Shown here piece after piece: positions 17,321 to 25,554 of a DNA stretch of 50,194 nt (positions are counted from its first letter, which is position 1; every line of letters starts with the position of its first letter). Position numbers and translations under genes: made by a program. The stretch is from JARKQH01 sp964631605 (GTDB lineage: Bacteria > Verrucomicrobiota > Verrucomicrobiia > Limisphaerales > UBA8199): contig CAZVYG010000030.1 in assembly GCA_964631605.1 (NCBI GenBank), positions 1 through 50,194 on the forward strand, given 5' to 3'. The notes below the pieces were generated by a model that searched no databases, had not been told where the DNA came from, and worked only from the letters and a program-made list of their open reading frames with translations.

Positions 17321-17620
17321 CTACTGGAAATCGTACACGACCACCCTGGTGCAGAGAGGTTTGAACACCTTTTCGACAAACTCGAGGTGCCGGGGATGCA
17401 CCTGGTAGGCGTCCTGAGCCGCCTTGTCCGCAAAGACCACATTCAGCGCTACCTGGTAAGTCTGGTCCACCACCGGTCGGTGGCTTGGCACCATTTTACC
17501 CGCGTGAAACTGCAAGACCCCCGGAATGTCCTTGAGATACTCGATCGCGCCCGCCAGCAGGTCATCTGCAGCCCGCGGTTTGTTCGGGTCGGTCCAGAAA
17601 ACAACAATGTGCGAGAACAT
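17321..17620 (-). CDS. Dabb (stress-responsive A/B barrel) protein
   Basis: A 99-residue single-domain protein beginning MFSHIVVFW and containing the GVLQFHAGKMVPSHRPVVDQTYQVAL and AYQVHPRHLEFVEKVFKPL segments that define Dabb (ferredoxin-like dimeric alpha/beta barrels). It is likely a cytoplasmic dimer. Bacterial members have no settled function; some plant and fungal relatives are stress-induced or cyclases. It lies 192 bp upstream of the ROK gene on the same strand. Confidence 0.88.
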   Translation of the reverse strand: MFSHIVVFWTDPNKPRAADDLLAGAIEYLKDIPGVLQFHAGKMVPSHRPVVDQTYQVALNVVFADKAAQDAYQVHPRHLEFVEKVFKPLCTRVVVYDFQ

Positions 17621-17760
17621 GAGAATTATAACTGAGCTTCAGCTTGACATCAGCGACGACAAGTTGCTCGGTGCCCCAGCGACTGTCAAGGCGGACCCAC
17701 GACAGGCACCCACGACAAGCCGACACCATGACACAATCTCCACCCCGGCCCGGTGACAAA

Positions 17761-18000
17761 CTCCCGAAACCAGCACGCCAAAGACCTGCTCCACCCTGCA
17801 AACGCACCCGTCTCTCGCGTGGGCCAGACCTCCCGGTCTGCCAGTGGCCGGGGCCTCCGGCCCCGCATTGGAGTCAGAGACTCCCGGAACCAGCAGGTCA
17901 GAGACCTGCTCCACGCCGCAATCGCACGGGTCTCGGGTGTGGGGCAGACCTCCCGGTCTGCCAGTGGCCGGGGCCTCCGGCCCCGGGCGGGGTGTGCGAC
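17761..18000. repeat. 120-bp tandem duplication with hairpins
   Basis: Bases 17761-17880 and 17881-18000 align in register over the full 120 bp, starting CTCCCG(A/G)AACCAGCA. About 40 bp of the second half is identical. Each unit contains CAGACC-TCCC-GGTCTG and GGGGCC-TCC-GGCCCC hairpins. Unit 2 also has a perfect AGCAGGTC-AGA-GACCTGCT (17892-17910) that is degraded in unit 1. The structure suggests amplification of a mobile palindromic (REP-like) element. Confidence 0.85.
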
Positions 18001-18033
18001 CACCAATAGCCTTGTCCATCCCTGCATCGGAGC

Positions 18034-18051
18034 GCGGACATTCTTGTCCGC
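18034..18051. repeat. Short perfect hairpin
   Basis: GCGGACA (18034-18040), loop TTCT, TGTCCGC (18045-18051). It lies just after the 120-bp duplication and has the same design of a 6-7 bp GC stem with a 3-4 nt pyrimidine-rich loop as the other short hairpins in the window. No T-run follows, so it is not a terminator. Confidence 0.6.
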
Positions 18052-18252
18052 CTCTCCGCCGCTGCGCCCACTGCGCGACCACCGATCCCCTGTTCCACCC
18101 CTCGCCAGCCGGGGACGACTGGCACCCATCTTTCAGACCCCCAACGGGGCCGACACATTCCCAGCGCGGAGGCCAGGCGCACCCGGATGGGGGTCCTGCG
18201 GGCCTGCCTCTTTCGGGTTGCGCATTTGGCCAGCCGGCTGAAGAATTGAGCC

Positions 18253-18975
18253 ATGGCTGTCGGAGCATTGAATTGCCCCATGTGCGGGGCCTCGGTCAAG
18301 AGTGAGTCCACGCGCTGCGAGCATTGCGGCACCCGCCTGGCGCTGGCGGCATGCCCCGTCTGCTTCGGCACGATGTTTCTCGGCGCGCGGTACTGTTCAC
18401 ATTGCGGCGCGCGGATGGACCGCGCCGAGGGGGGCGAATCCCCCCACTCGTGCCCCCGCTGCAGGCACCGGCTGAAAATCGTGGCCTTTGGGAAGGTTCA
18501 ACTGGCCGAGTGCTCCCAGTGCGAGGGCATCTGGGCTGACACCTTGTCCCTGGAGCAAATCTGCGCCGACCGCGAGCAGCAATCAGCGGTGCTGGGAGCG
18601 GCGAAGCTGGCCCTGCCCGCCGAGTTGCGCGCCATGGAACCCGTGCGCTACATCCCCTGCCCGGTCTGCAAGAAGCTCATGAACCGGGTGAATTTTGCGC
18701 GGTGCTCGAACGTGATTGTGGATGTGTGCAAGACCCACGGCACCTGGTTCGACCGGGACGAACTGCGCCGAATCATCGAATTTATTCGCAGCGGCGGACT
18801 GGAAGCCGCGCGTTCCCGCGAACTGGCCGAGCTGGAGGAAAAGCGCCGACAGGTTCGGGCGCAAAAAATCGCCAGCGCGTGGGACACCGCCGGCTCAAGC
18901 CGCGACCGTGATTTTCCGGACCTGCGGCTGGGAGTGTCGTCCGTGGCGGGTCTGCTGCGCGACTTGCTGCGCTAA
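18253..18975 (+). CDS. Zinc-ribbon / TFIIB-type zinc-finger protein
   Basis: A 240-residue soluble protein. Residues 8-55 hold two short zinc ribbons (CPMCG...CEHCG and CPVCF...CSHCG). Two zf-TFIIB-type domains follow: CPRCRHRLKIVAF...ECSQCEGIWAD (about 75-105) and CPVCKKLMNRVNF...DVCKTHGTWFDRDEL (about 135-175). The C-terminus is helical, with a charged EL-AELEEKRRQVRAQK segment, and ends in VAGLLRDLLR. Proteins of this design are widespread in bacteria but have no defined role; nucleic-acid or protein binding is inferred. It starts 22 bp or so upstream of the AraC gene and is probably co-transcribed with it. Confidence 0.85.
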   Translation: MAVGALNCPMCGASVKSESTRCEHCGTRLALAACPVCFGTMFLGARYCSHCGARMDRAEGGESPHSCPRCRHRLKIVAFGKVQLAECSQCEGIWADTLSLEQICADREQQSAVLGAAKLALPAELRAMEPVRYIPCPVCKKLMNRVNFARCSNVIVDVCKTHGTWFDRDELRRIIEFIRSGGLEAARSRELAELEEKRRQVRAQKIASAWDTAGSSRDRDFPDLRLGVSSVAGLLRDLLR

Positions 18976-18997
18976 GCCACCCGGCGGTTGACTGAGC

Positions 18998-19867
18998 ATG
19001 AAGCCGGCGTTCGAACAGACCCCGCAGCGCCCCTGGGAATCCTTCCACTTCGAAGAGCTGCGCAGTTCGAGCTACAATGCAACGTGGCATTTCCACCCCG
19101 AGTACCAGATCACGCTCGTGCTCAAAAGCCACGGCTACCGCCTCGTGGGCGATAACATCGCACCCCTGACGCCGGGCGACCTGGTGCTCATTGGCTCCAA
19201 TTTGCCCCATGTATGGCATCAGGACCAGACCAGCTCCCGCTCGCCGGATGCCGTCCACGCCATCGTCGTGCGCTTCCTCGACACATTTCTTGGGCAGCCG
19301 TTCCTTCGTATCCCGGAAATGATCCCGGTGCAGCGCCTGCTCAGGCGAGCCCGCCGCGGCCTCCAGGTCACCGGCCGCACGCGTGACCGGGTCGCCGAGC
19401 GGCTGGTGCGGTTGGGAAACGTCCACGGTCTGGACCGCATTGCGGGGCTGCTTTCCATTCTGGCCATCCTGGCCGAGTCCCGCGAGCTGACGCCCATCGC
19501 CAGCGCGGGTTTTGTCCCTGTGTTGGAACGGGACGACCAGAACCGCGTGGAGCGGGTGATTGCCTTCATTAATGATCACCTGGCCGAGCCGATTGATCGC
19601 GACGCCCTTGCGGCCAATGCGCATCTAAGCCCCAGCGCTTTCAGCCGTTTCTTCAAGGTGCGCACGGGAAAAAGCCTGCCGCAATACATCAACGAACTGC
19701 GGGTGGGACGCGCCTGCCGCCTGCTGGCCGATGAACACAGCAAGATCGTGGATATCGCCCTGCAATGCGGCTTCAACAATCTCGCCAACTTTAATCGCCG
19801 CTTTCGGGAGATTACCGGCCTGAACCCAAGCGATTACCGCCGGCGCCTGCAAGAGAGCGCCGCTTGA
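18998..19867 (+). CDS. AraC-family transcriptional regulator
   Basis: A 289-residue regulator. The N-terminal cupin domain (about 20-110) has HFHPEYQITLVLKS and LIGSNLPHVWHQD, typical of sugar-sensing members. The C-terminal AraC domain (about 187-286) contains both helix-turn-helix units: LAANAHLSPSAFSRFFKVRTG, and IALQCGFNNLANFNRRFREITG followed by NPSDYRR. Such proteins usually activate carbohydrate genes. No obvious target lies next to it; the zinc-ribbon gene is upstream and lexA is 200 bp downstream on the same strand. Confidence 0.93.
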   Translation: MKPAFEQTPQRPWESFHFEELRSSSYNATWHFHPEYQITLVLKSHGYRLVGDNIAPLTPGDLVLIGSNLPHVWHQDQTSSRSPDAVHAIVVRFLDTFLGQPFLRIPEMIPVQRLLRRARRGLQVTGRTRDRVAERLVRLGNVHGLDRIAGLLSILAILAESRELTPIASAGFVPVLERDDQNRVERVIAFINDHLAEPIDRDALAANAHLSPSAFSRFFKVRTGKSLPQYINELRVGRACRLLADEHSKIVDIALQCGFNNLANFNRRFREITGLNPSDYRRRLQESAA

Positions 19868-20014
19868 GGTCGGAGGGCGGCTTCGGTGCGGTCCGGGCGG
19901 AACCTCTGCGTCTCCCGTCCGGCAGTCTCAGCTTGGGCCCGCCCCGCCGGGCGGCGACCGACCCGCTGCCGGTGGAGGCCGCTGTCAAGGGCGGCGATCC
20001 CTGGAAATTCAATG

Positions 20015-20048
20015 CTGGACAAATAAACAGTACTGTGCTAATGTCCAG
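20015..20048. promoter_or_regulatory. Nested palindromes before lexA (candidate LexA operator)
   Basis: The perfect 10-bp palindrome ACAGTACTGT (20027-20036) lies inside an outer 7-bp inverted repeat, CTGGACA (20015-20021) and TGTCCAG (20042-20048). The site ends 21 bp before the GTG start of lexA. LexA normally represses its own gene, so this is the obvious operator candidate. The site contains CTGT and ACAG words but not the E. coli spacing, so binding is inferred, not shown. Confidence 0.55.
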
Positions 20049-20069
20049 TGCTGGAAAGATCAATTAGCC

Positions 20070-20702
20070 GTGGCTATGAAACCCTTGACTGAACGGCAGC
20101 AACAGATTTTGGACTTTATCCGCCAACGGCAGGAGTCGGAGGGGATCACCCCCACCCTGCGGGAGGTCGCGGCGCATTTTCGCTTTAGCAGCGTGAATGC
20201 GGCCCTGGCCCACGTGCGCGCATTGCTGGCAAAAGGAGTTTTGAAACAGGCGCCCCGCCGCGCCCGCTCGCTCCAGATTGTGGACCCCAACCATCCCGGT
20301 CGCCTCCGCCCGCGGGTGGTTTCGGTGCCCATTTACGGCTCAATCCCAGCCGGCCGGCCGGACGACGCCGCCCAGGAGGAGGAAGGGTGTGTGTTGATGG
20401 ATGTCGAAACGCTGGGCATCCGGCCGACCGCGCGAACCTTCGGCCTCAAAGTGCGCGGCGATTCCATGATCGGCAAACACATTACCGATGGTGACATCGC
20501 CATTATCGAGCACGGCGTCCAACCGCGTCCCGGTGACGTGGTGGCCGCGCTGATTGACGGGCAGGTCACGCTCAAGACGTTTGTGATGCAGCGGGGCAAG
20601 CCTTACCTGCGGGCGGAAAACCCGCGCTACCCGGACCCGATCCCCCGGGAGGAGCTCCAAATCCAGGGGGTCATGGTGGCGCTGGTCCGAAAGCGCAAGT
20701 AA
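20070..20702 (+). CDS. lexA: LexA SOS repressor
   Basis: A 210-residue LexA. The N-terminal winged helix-turn-helix is MKPLTERQQQILDFI...TPTLREVAAHFRFSSVNAALAHVRAL. The S24 peptidase domain shows the cleavage bond Ala94-Gly95 in SIPAGRP, catalytic Ser132 in VRGDSMIGKHI and Lys169 in VTLKTF, so RecA-stimulated self-cleavage should work. The start is GTG 20070 (GGAAAG at 20053-20058) or ATG 20076; the distance favours GTG slightly. It represses DNA-damage genes; the polymerase fusion 110 bp downstream on the same strand is the clear candidate target. The recognition helix differs from the proteobacterial type, in keeping with a different operator. Confidence 0.96.
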   Translation: MAMKPLTERQQQILDFIRQRQESEGITPTLREVAAHFRFSSVNAALAHVRALLAKGVLKQAPRRARSLQIVDPNHPGRLRPRVVSVPIYGSIPAGRPDDAAQEEEGCVLMDVETLGIRPTARTFGLKVRGDSMIGKHITDGDIAIIEHGVQPRPGDVVAALIDGQVTLKTFVMQRGKPYLRAENPRYPDPIPREELQIQGVMVALVRKRK

Positions 20703-20716
20703 CGGAGGGGAGGGCG

Positions 20717-20797
20717 ATGAAACCGGTCGCCATGGAGCGCAAGGCGGAACTCCGGCAGGGCGCGGGCGTGCCCGCACGCTTTTTTTCCCATGCCTGA
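20717..20797 (+). CDS. Possible 26-codon leader ORF
   Basis: ATG 20717 after GGAGGG opens a 26-codon frame (MKPVAMERKAELRQGAGVPA then RFFSHA) ending TGA 20795-20797. It spans the intrinsic terminator at 20766-20786 and stops just before the AAAGAGGT ribosome-binding site of the polymerase fusion. It could be a leader peptide, a remnant of imuA (which sits in this position in classical imuA-imuB-dnaE2 operons), or chance. No similarity is recognised. Confidence 0.3.
   Translation: MKPVAMERKAELRQGAGVPARFFSHA
20766..20786 (+). terminator. Intrinsic terminator between lexA and polymerase fusion
   Basis: GCGTG (20766-20770), loop CCCG, CACGC (20775-20779), then seven T. It could end lexA mRNA before the polymerase gene or act as an attenuator that keeps the mutagenic polymerase low. 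The stem is short (5 bp), so efficiency may be partial. Confidence 0.6.
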
Positions 20798-20812
20798 AAG
20801 AGGTCATTGGCC

Positions 20813-23800
20813 ATGTTCGGAACCGCCCGCCATCCGCCTCGCTCGATTGTGCATCTGGACGCCGACGCCTTTTTTGCGTCCGTCGAGCAGGCAGCCGATC
20901 CCCGCCTGCGGGGAAAACCCATTGCCGTGGGAGGCGAAAAGCGGGGCATCATCGCCTCGGCCTCCTACGAGGCGCGGAAGTTCGGCATCTATACGCCCAT
21001 GCCCACCGTGCTGGCCCGGCGGTTGTGTCCCAAACTGATTTTGCTGCCGGGCGATTTCGAGAAGTACGAGCTGTTTTCGCGGCTGATGTTTTCCTACGCC
21101 TACGATTTCACCCCCGACGTCGAAATCGGCTCGATTGACGAAGGCTACTTTGATCTTACCGGCGCCTCTAAACCGGCGGTGAGCATTGCCGAAACGGTGC
21201 GTCAAGCCATCCGCCAATCGCTCAAGCTTCCGGTGAGCGAGGGCATCGCCACCAACAAGCTGGTCAGCCAGATTGCTTCCAAACTCAAGAAACCTTCGGC
21301 GTTCGAGTGGGTCCCGCCGGGCCGGGAAGCCGATTATCTGGCCCCCCTGCCCAACCACTGGCTGCCGGGCATGGGGCCGAAAACCGCCGCGCAATTCAAT
21401 GCGGCCGGCCTGGCCCGGATCGGCCAGATCGCCCGCACGCCGCTCGAATGGCTGGGCTTGCTGGCGGGCAGCCGCGCCCCGCAGTTGAAACATTTCGCCC
21501 TGGGCATTGACCCCCGGCCGGTGGTGCCCTGCCGCGCACCGGCGCAATCCTATGGCGAACAGGAAACGTTCGCCGCGGATACCACGGATGAGGCCTTTGT
21601 CGAGGCGACCCTGCGGCGAATGGCGGACACCCTCATGACCAAAGTGCGCCAGGAACACAAAAGCATCCGCACGCTCACGGTCAAAGTCCGTTACAACGAC
21701 ATGGACGAGCAACAGGCCAGCGAAAGCCTGCCGGAACCCACCGACCTTGAGACCGACCTTTACGGAAAAATCTCGAGCCTGCTGCGCAAAGCCTGGCAGC
21801 GCCGCGTCAGTTTGCGGCTCGTCGCACTCCGCCTGTCCAATGTCTATTCCGGCGGTTGCTACAGCGGCCTGGCTCTGGACAGCGCCGCCCTTCGGCAGGC
21901 GGCGCAGCGACGGCTTGCGGAAGGGGTGGACGCGCTGCGCCAAAAATACGGCCGCACTGTGCTCCTGCGCGGCCATGATTTCATCCTGCGCGACCGAAGC
22001 AATCGGGAGACCCAACCGTCGCAAGTCAAAGCCCGGCGGGGGTCCCCCGGCGGCGGTTCGGGGACGGGCGTTCAAAGCCCTCAAGTCGAAGGCCGGCGGA
22101 CAGTCAGCCCGGCGGCGCGGCCCCCTGCCCTGCCCCGCAAATCCCCGGCCTACGTGCCGCTGAATGTTCACAGTTACTACTCGTTCCTCGATTCAACCCT
22201 CTCGATCCAGGCCCTTGTTGACCTGGCCCAACGCCATGAATTGCCCGCCCTCGCGCTCACCGACCGCGCTAATTTGCACGGAGCGGTCGAGTTTGCCCGC
22301 GAGGCGGCGCAAGCGGGAATCAAGCCGATCATCGGCGCCGAACTCGAATGGCGCGGGCAGCGGCTCTGTCTCTATGTCGAAAATCAATCCGGCTACCCGC
22401 AGCTTTGCCGCATTCTGACCGCGCTGGGCGCGGCCGGCGGCGCCGCCCCGGAGCCTCTGTTTCAAAACACCAGCGGCTTGGTGGCCGTCAGTCCGTCCGC
22501 CGAGCTGGCCCGGTTTTTCCCCGGCCGCTTTTACCTGGAAATCCGCAGCCCCGAGGCCTGTCAGCAGCGCCCCGCCGACCTCCCCGGCGTGGTCTCATTT
22601 CCAGTGCATTACGCACTGCCGTCCGATCGTTGGAAATACGACATTGTCCAAAGCATCCGCACGCTAACCCTGCTGCGGCAGCCGCATCCGGCCAAACGGC
22701 TGGACGCCGCTTATCATTTTCGCCCCGCGGCCGAAATGCGGCGGTGGTTTGCGTCCCGCCCTGACTTGCTGGCCCACAGCATCGAAATTGCCGAGCGTTG
22801 CTCGTTCCAGTTCACCTTTGGCAAGCCGCAATTCCCCAGCTACACGCCGCCCGACGGCTCGAGTCCGGCCGCGTTTCTCCGGCGGCTCGCCCTCGAGGGG
22901 TTGCGCCGCCGCTATGCCGATGACTGCGAGCGGCGCCAGGCGCAAGTCGAGGAGGAATTGGCGATCATCCTGGAGGTCGGTTACGAGGAGTATTTCCTGG
23001 TGATGTGGGACATCCTGCAGGAATGCCGGCGGCGCGGAATCGAATGGCTCACCCGCGGCAGCGCCGCCGACTCGCTCGTCTGCTATTGCCTGGGCATCAG
23101 CAGCGTCTGCCCCATTCGGTTTGATCTCTATTTCCGGCGCTTCCTCAACCGGGACCGCATGGCGCTGAGCAAGCTGCCGGACATTGATGTGGATTTCCCT
23201 CACGACCGCAAAGACGACGTCATTGATTTGGTCTTTGAAAAATACGGCTCCGCCCACACGGCCCTGGTCGGCGGTTTTTCCACGTTCCAGGCCCGAAGCG
23301 CGTTCGCCGAAGTTGCCAAAGTGCTCGGCGTTTCCGAATTCCAGGTTCGCCGCATCACCGAGCGGTTCCCTTATTATTCGCGCAGCCGCGAGCTGGCCGA
23401 GGCGATTGCCGGCACGCCGGAATGCCGCGACCTGCCGCTGGCCGAAGAACCTTACGCCACCGCGCTGCGCATGGCGCAGTTCCTGGACGGCTTTCCGCGA
23501 TACGCCAAAATGCACCCCTGCGGGCTGGTCCTTTCCCGCCAGCCCATGGACCAGATCACCCCCTGCTTCATCTCCGCCAAAGGCTACCCGGCCACCCACT
23601 TCGACATGGACGCGGTGGAAGCCGTGGGGCTGGTTAAGATGGACATCCTCGCCCAGGGCGGCCTGGCGGTCATGCGCGACGTCAAAGCCATGCTCGAAGC
23701 GCGCGAAAAAGACGGCGGCGGGCGGGAGAGTTCAGGCTCTCAGGGGGCGGTTTCCCACACGCGGATTTCCGATTTCCCCGATGCCCTCGCCCCGTGGGAC

Positions 23801-25240
23801 GACCCGCAAGTCTGGGAGCTGATTGCCAGCGGCAACGCCCGCGCCGTGCATCACATCGAAAGTCCCGCGATGATTTCCCTCTGTCGCATGTGCAATGTGC
23901 GCGACATTGACACGCTCATTGCCATCGTGTCGGTCATCCGGCCCGGCGCGGCCAACGAAAGCAAAAAACTCGAGTTCGCCCGCCGTTACCAGGGCCGCAG
24001 CCCCGTGCGCTACCCCCATCCCGCACTCGAATCGTGCCTCCGCAGCACCTACGGCCTGGTGGTTTATGAAGAGCACATCCTCCAAATGTGCGAAGCGTTT
24101 GCCCATTTGCCTCCCGGCCGCGCCGACGTCCTGCGCCGCGCCCTCGCCAGGGAAAAAACCGGGATCATCGCCCGCATTCAAACCGAATTCACGGAGTGCG
24201 CGCGCCGCCACGGCCGGACCGACGAGGACATTGCCGCCGTTTGGGCGCTGGTCGCCGGCTTTCGCGGCTACGCCTTCTGCAAAGCCCACAGCACCGCTTA
24301 CGGAGTCGAAGCCTACCAGTCCGCCTGGCTGAAACGGTATTATCCGGTGGAATTCATGGCCGCCGTCCTCACCCACGGCAAGGGCTTCTACTCGCCGCTG
24401 GTCTATATTCTCGAATGCCATCGCCTGGGTATTCCGCTCCTCCCGCCATACGTAAATGAGCCCGGCCCACACTTCACCGTGAACCATGGCAAAATTCGCG
24501 TTCCCGTCCTCCGTCTCAAAGGACTCACCCGCCGCACCGGCGATCGGATTCTGGCGGAGCGGGAACGAAACGCGTTTTCCTCCCTCGCCGATTTCTTCCT
24601 CCGCGTGCAACCCTTGCCCGAGGAGATGGACATTCTGATCCGCGCCGGCGCGTTTGATCCCTTCGGTCAATCGCGCACCGCGCAGTACTGGGAGTTTAAG
24701 ACTCTTCATCAGCCCCCCTCCTCTTCCCCCTCCCGCGCTCCCACCCAACTCTGGCTGCTGCCGCCCGGCAACCTGGACCACCTGCCGGACCTCCCCCTGG
24801 CCGAGCCCGACCCTCTCGCCCGCCTGCGCGCCGAAGAGGAGCTGCTGGGCTATCCCGTCAGCGGCCATCCGTTGGAGTTGTTCCCCGACATCGCCTGGGA
24901 CACTTATTGCCCAATCAACCGCCTCGGGGAGTACCTCGGCCAGGAAATCGTCACCTGCGGTCTGGTCATCGAGCAACGCCTTTTCCATCAGACCACCGGC
25001 GAGCCGATGAAGTTCCTGACAATCGCCGACCGGACCGGCATGATTGAAACCGAACTGTTTGCGCGCACTTACCAATCCTACGGCCTGAACACCGTCCGCT
25101 ATCGCGTGCTGGAAATCACCGCCACGGTTGAACCCTTTGAAAACCATCGCGGCCACACCCTCCGCGTCCTCCGCGCCGGAAAACCCAGAACCCTCCGGCC
25201 CGCTGCCGGCAGCGATTTGCCCGGCGCGCAGAGACCCTGA
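20813..25240 (+). CDS. Fused Y-family (DinB-like) and C-family (DnaE2-like) DNA polymerase
   Basis: One uninterrupted frame of 1475 codons, start ATG 20813 behind AAAGAGGT (20797-20804). Residues about 10-400 form a complete Y-family polymerase: HLDADAFFASVEQ (Asp 16, Asp 18), SYEARKFGIYTPM, GSIDEGYFDLTG (Asp 109, Glu 110), then helix-hairpin-helix and little-finger regions. All catalytic acids are present, unlike ImuB. A Gly/Pro/Arg-rich linker (about 400-445) leads to a complete DnaE-type polymerase: PHP domain (NVHSYYSFLDS, ALTDRANLHGAVEF, GIKPIIGAELEW), palm motif PDIDVDF (Asp 790, Asp 792), third acid in VKMDIL (Asp 944), fingers, helix-hairpin-helix and a C-terminal OB fold. Its size matches DnaE2, the error-prone partner of ImuA/ImuB. 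Placement behind lexA argues for SOS-induced translesion synthesis by a single chain able to insert and extend. No imuA is nearby. The frame shows no stop or composition change at the junction. Confidence 0.93.
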   Translation: MFGTARHPPRSIVHLDADAFFASVEQAADPRLRGKPIAVGGEKRGIIASASYEARKFGIYTPMPTVLARRLCPKLILLPGDFEKYELFSRLMFSYAYDFTPDVEIGSIDEGYFDLTGASKPAVSIAETVRQAIRQSLKLPVSEGIATNKLVSQIASKLKKPSAFEWVPPGREADYLAPLPNHWLPGMGPKTAAQFNAAGLARIGQIARTPLEWLGLLAGSRAPQLKHFALGIDPRPVVPCRAPAQSYGEQETFAADTTDEAFVEATLRRMADTLMTKVRQEHKSIRTLTVKVRYNDMDEQQASESLPEPTDLETDLYGKISSLLRKAWQRRVSLRLVALRLSNVYSGGCYSGLALDSAALRQAAQRRLAEGVDALRQKYGRTVLLRGHDFILRDRSNRETQPSQVKARRGSPGGGSGTGVQSPQVEGRRTVSPAARPPALPRKSPAYVPLNVHSYYSFLDSTLSIQALVDLAQRHELPALALTDRANLHGAVEFAREAAQAGIKPIIGAELEWRGQRLCLYVENQSGYPQLCRILTALGAAGGAAPEPLFQNTSGLVAVSPSAELARFFPGRFYLEIRSPEACQQRPADLPGVVSFPVHYALPSDRWKYDIVQSIRTLTLLRQPHPAKRLDAAYHFRPAAEMRRWFASRPDLLAHSIEIAERCSFQFTFGKPQFPSYTPPDGSSPAAFLRRLALEGLRRRYADDCERRQAQVEEELAIILEVGYEEYFLVMWDILQECRRRGIEWLTRGSAADSLVCYCLGISSVCPIRFDLYFRRFLNRDRMALSKLPDIDVDFPHDRKDDVIDLVFEKYGSAHTALVGGFSTFQARSAFAEVAKVLGVSEFQVRRITERFPYYSRSRELAEAIAGTPECRDLPLAEEPYATALRMAQFLDGFPRYAKMHPCGLVLSRQPMDQITPCFISAKGYPATHFDMDAVEAVGLVKMDILAQGGLAVMRDVKAMLEAREKDGGGRESSGSQGAVSHTRISDFPDALAPWDDPQVWELIASGNARAVHHIESPAMISLCRMCNVRDIDTLIAIVSVIRPGAANESKKLEFARRYQGRSPVRYPHPALESCLRSTYGLVVYEEHILQMCEAFAHLPPGRADVLRRALAREKTGIIARIQTEFTECARRHGRTDEDIAAVWALVAGFRGYAFCKAHSTAYGVEAYQSAWLKRYYPVEFMAAVLTHGKGFYSPLVYILECHRLGIPLLPPYVNEPGPHFTVNHGKIRVPVLRLKGLTRRTGDRILAERERNAFSSLADFFLRVQPLPEEMDILIRAGAFDPFGQSRTAQYWEFKTLHQPPSSSPSRAPTQLWLLPPGNLDHLPDLPLAEPDPLARLRAEEELLGYPVSGHPLELFPDIAWDTYCPINRLGEYLGQEIVTCGLVIEQRLFHQTTGEPMKFLTIADRTGMIETELFARTYQSYGLNTVRYRVLEITATVEPFENHRGHTLRVLRAGKPRTLRPAAGSDLPGAQRP

Positions 25241-25408
25241 ATTCGCCTTCGATCTTTCAACGCGCGAATCATGCTCGAAAGCCGGGTGAAATTGGCAGGC
25301 AGGGAGGCGACACATCTGCTTGCATCGGATGCCCCCCTGCGCTAGTCTCCTGCCCGTAATGGAACGGCTCGACGCCGCAGGACTTTCCTGGAGCGTCAGG
25401 TGTTGGGC

Positions 25409-25483
<75 letters not shown>

Positions 25484-25554
25484 GCCTCGACTTTCGCGAC
25501 CGGGACCCAAGGGCTGGACGGCGAAGAGGCGGGCCGCAGGCGGCCGCTGGGCAG

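Larger units (their letters stand above)
17621..18252. other. Repeat-rich intergenic stretch
   Basis: 632 bp without a credible gene. It holds the 120-bp tandem duplication (17761-18000) and an additional hairpin at 18034-18051. Open frames across it on both strands arise from GC-rich repeats and encode repetitive Pro/Arg/Gly sequence. A promoter for the zinc-ribbon gene presumably lies near its right end, but none is clear. Confidence 0.6.

Noticed and set aside
17761..18000. CRISPR array
   Set aside because: Only two 120-bp units, no 24-37 bp repeat with unique spacers, and no cas genes.
20813..22150. Y-family part as ImuB
   Set aside because: ImuB lacks catalytic acids, whereas here Asp 16, Asp 109 and Glu 110 are all present, as in DinB.
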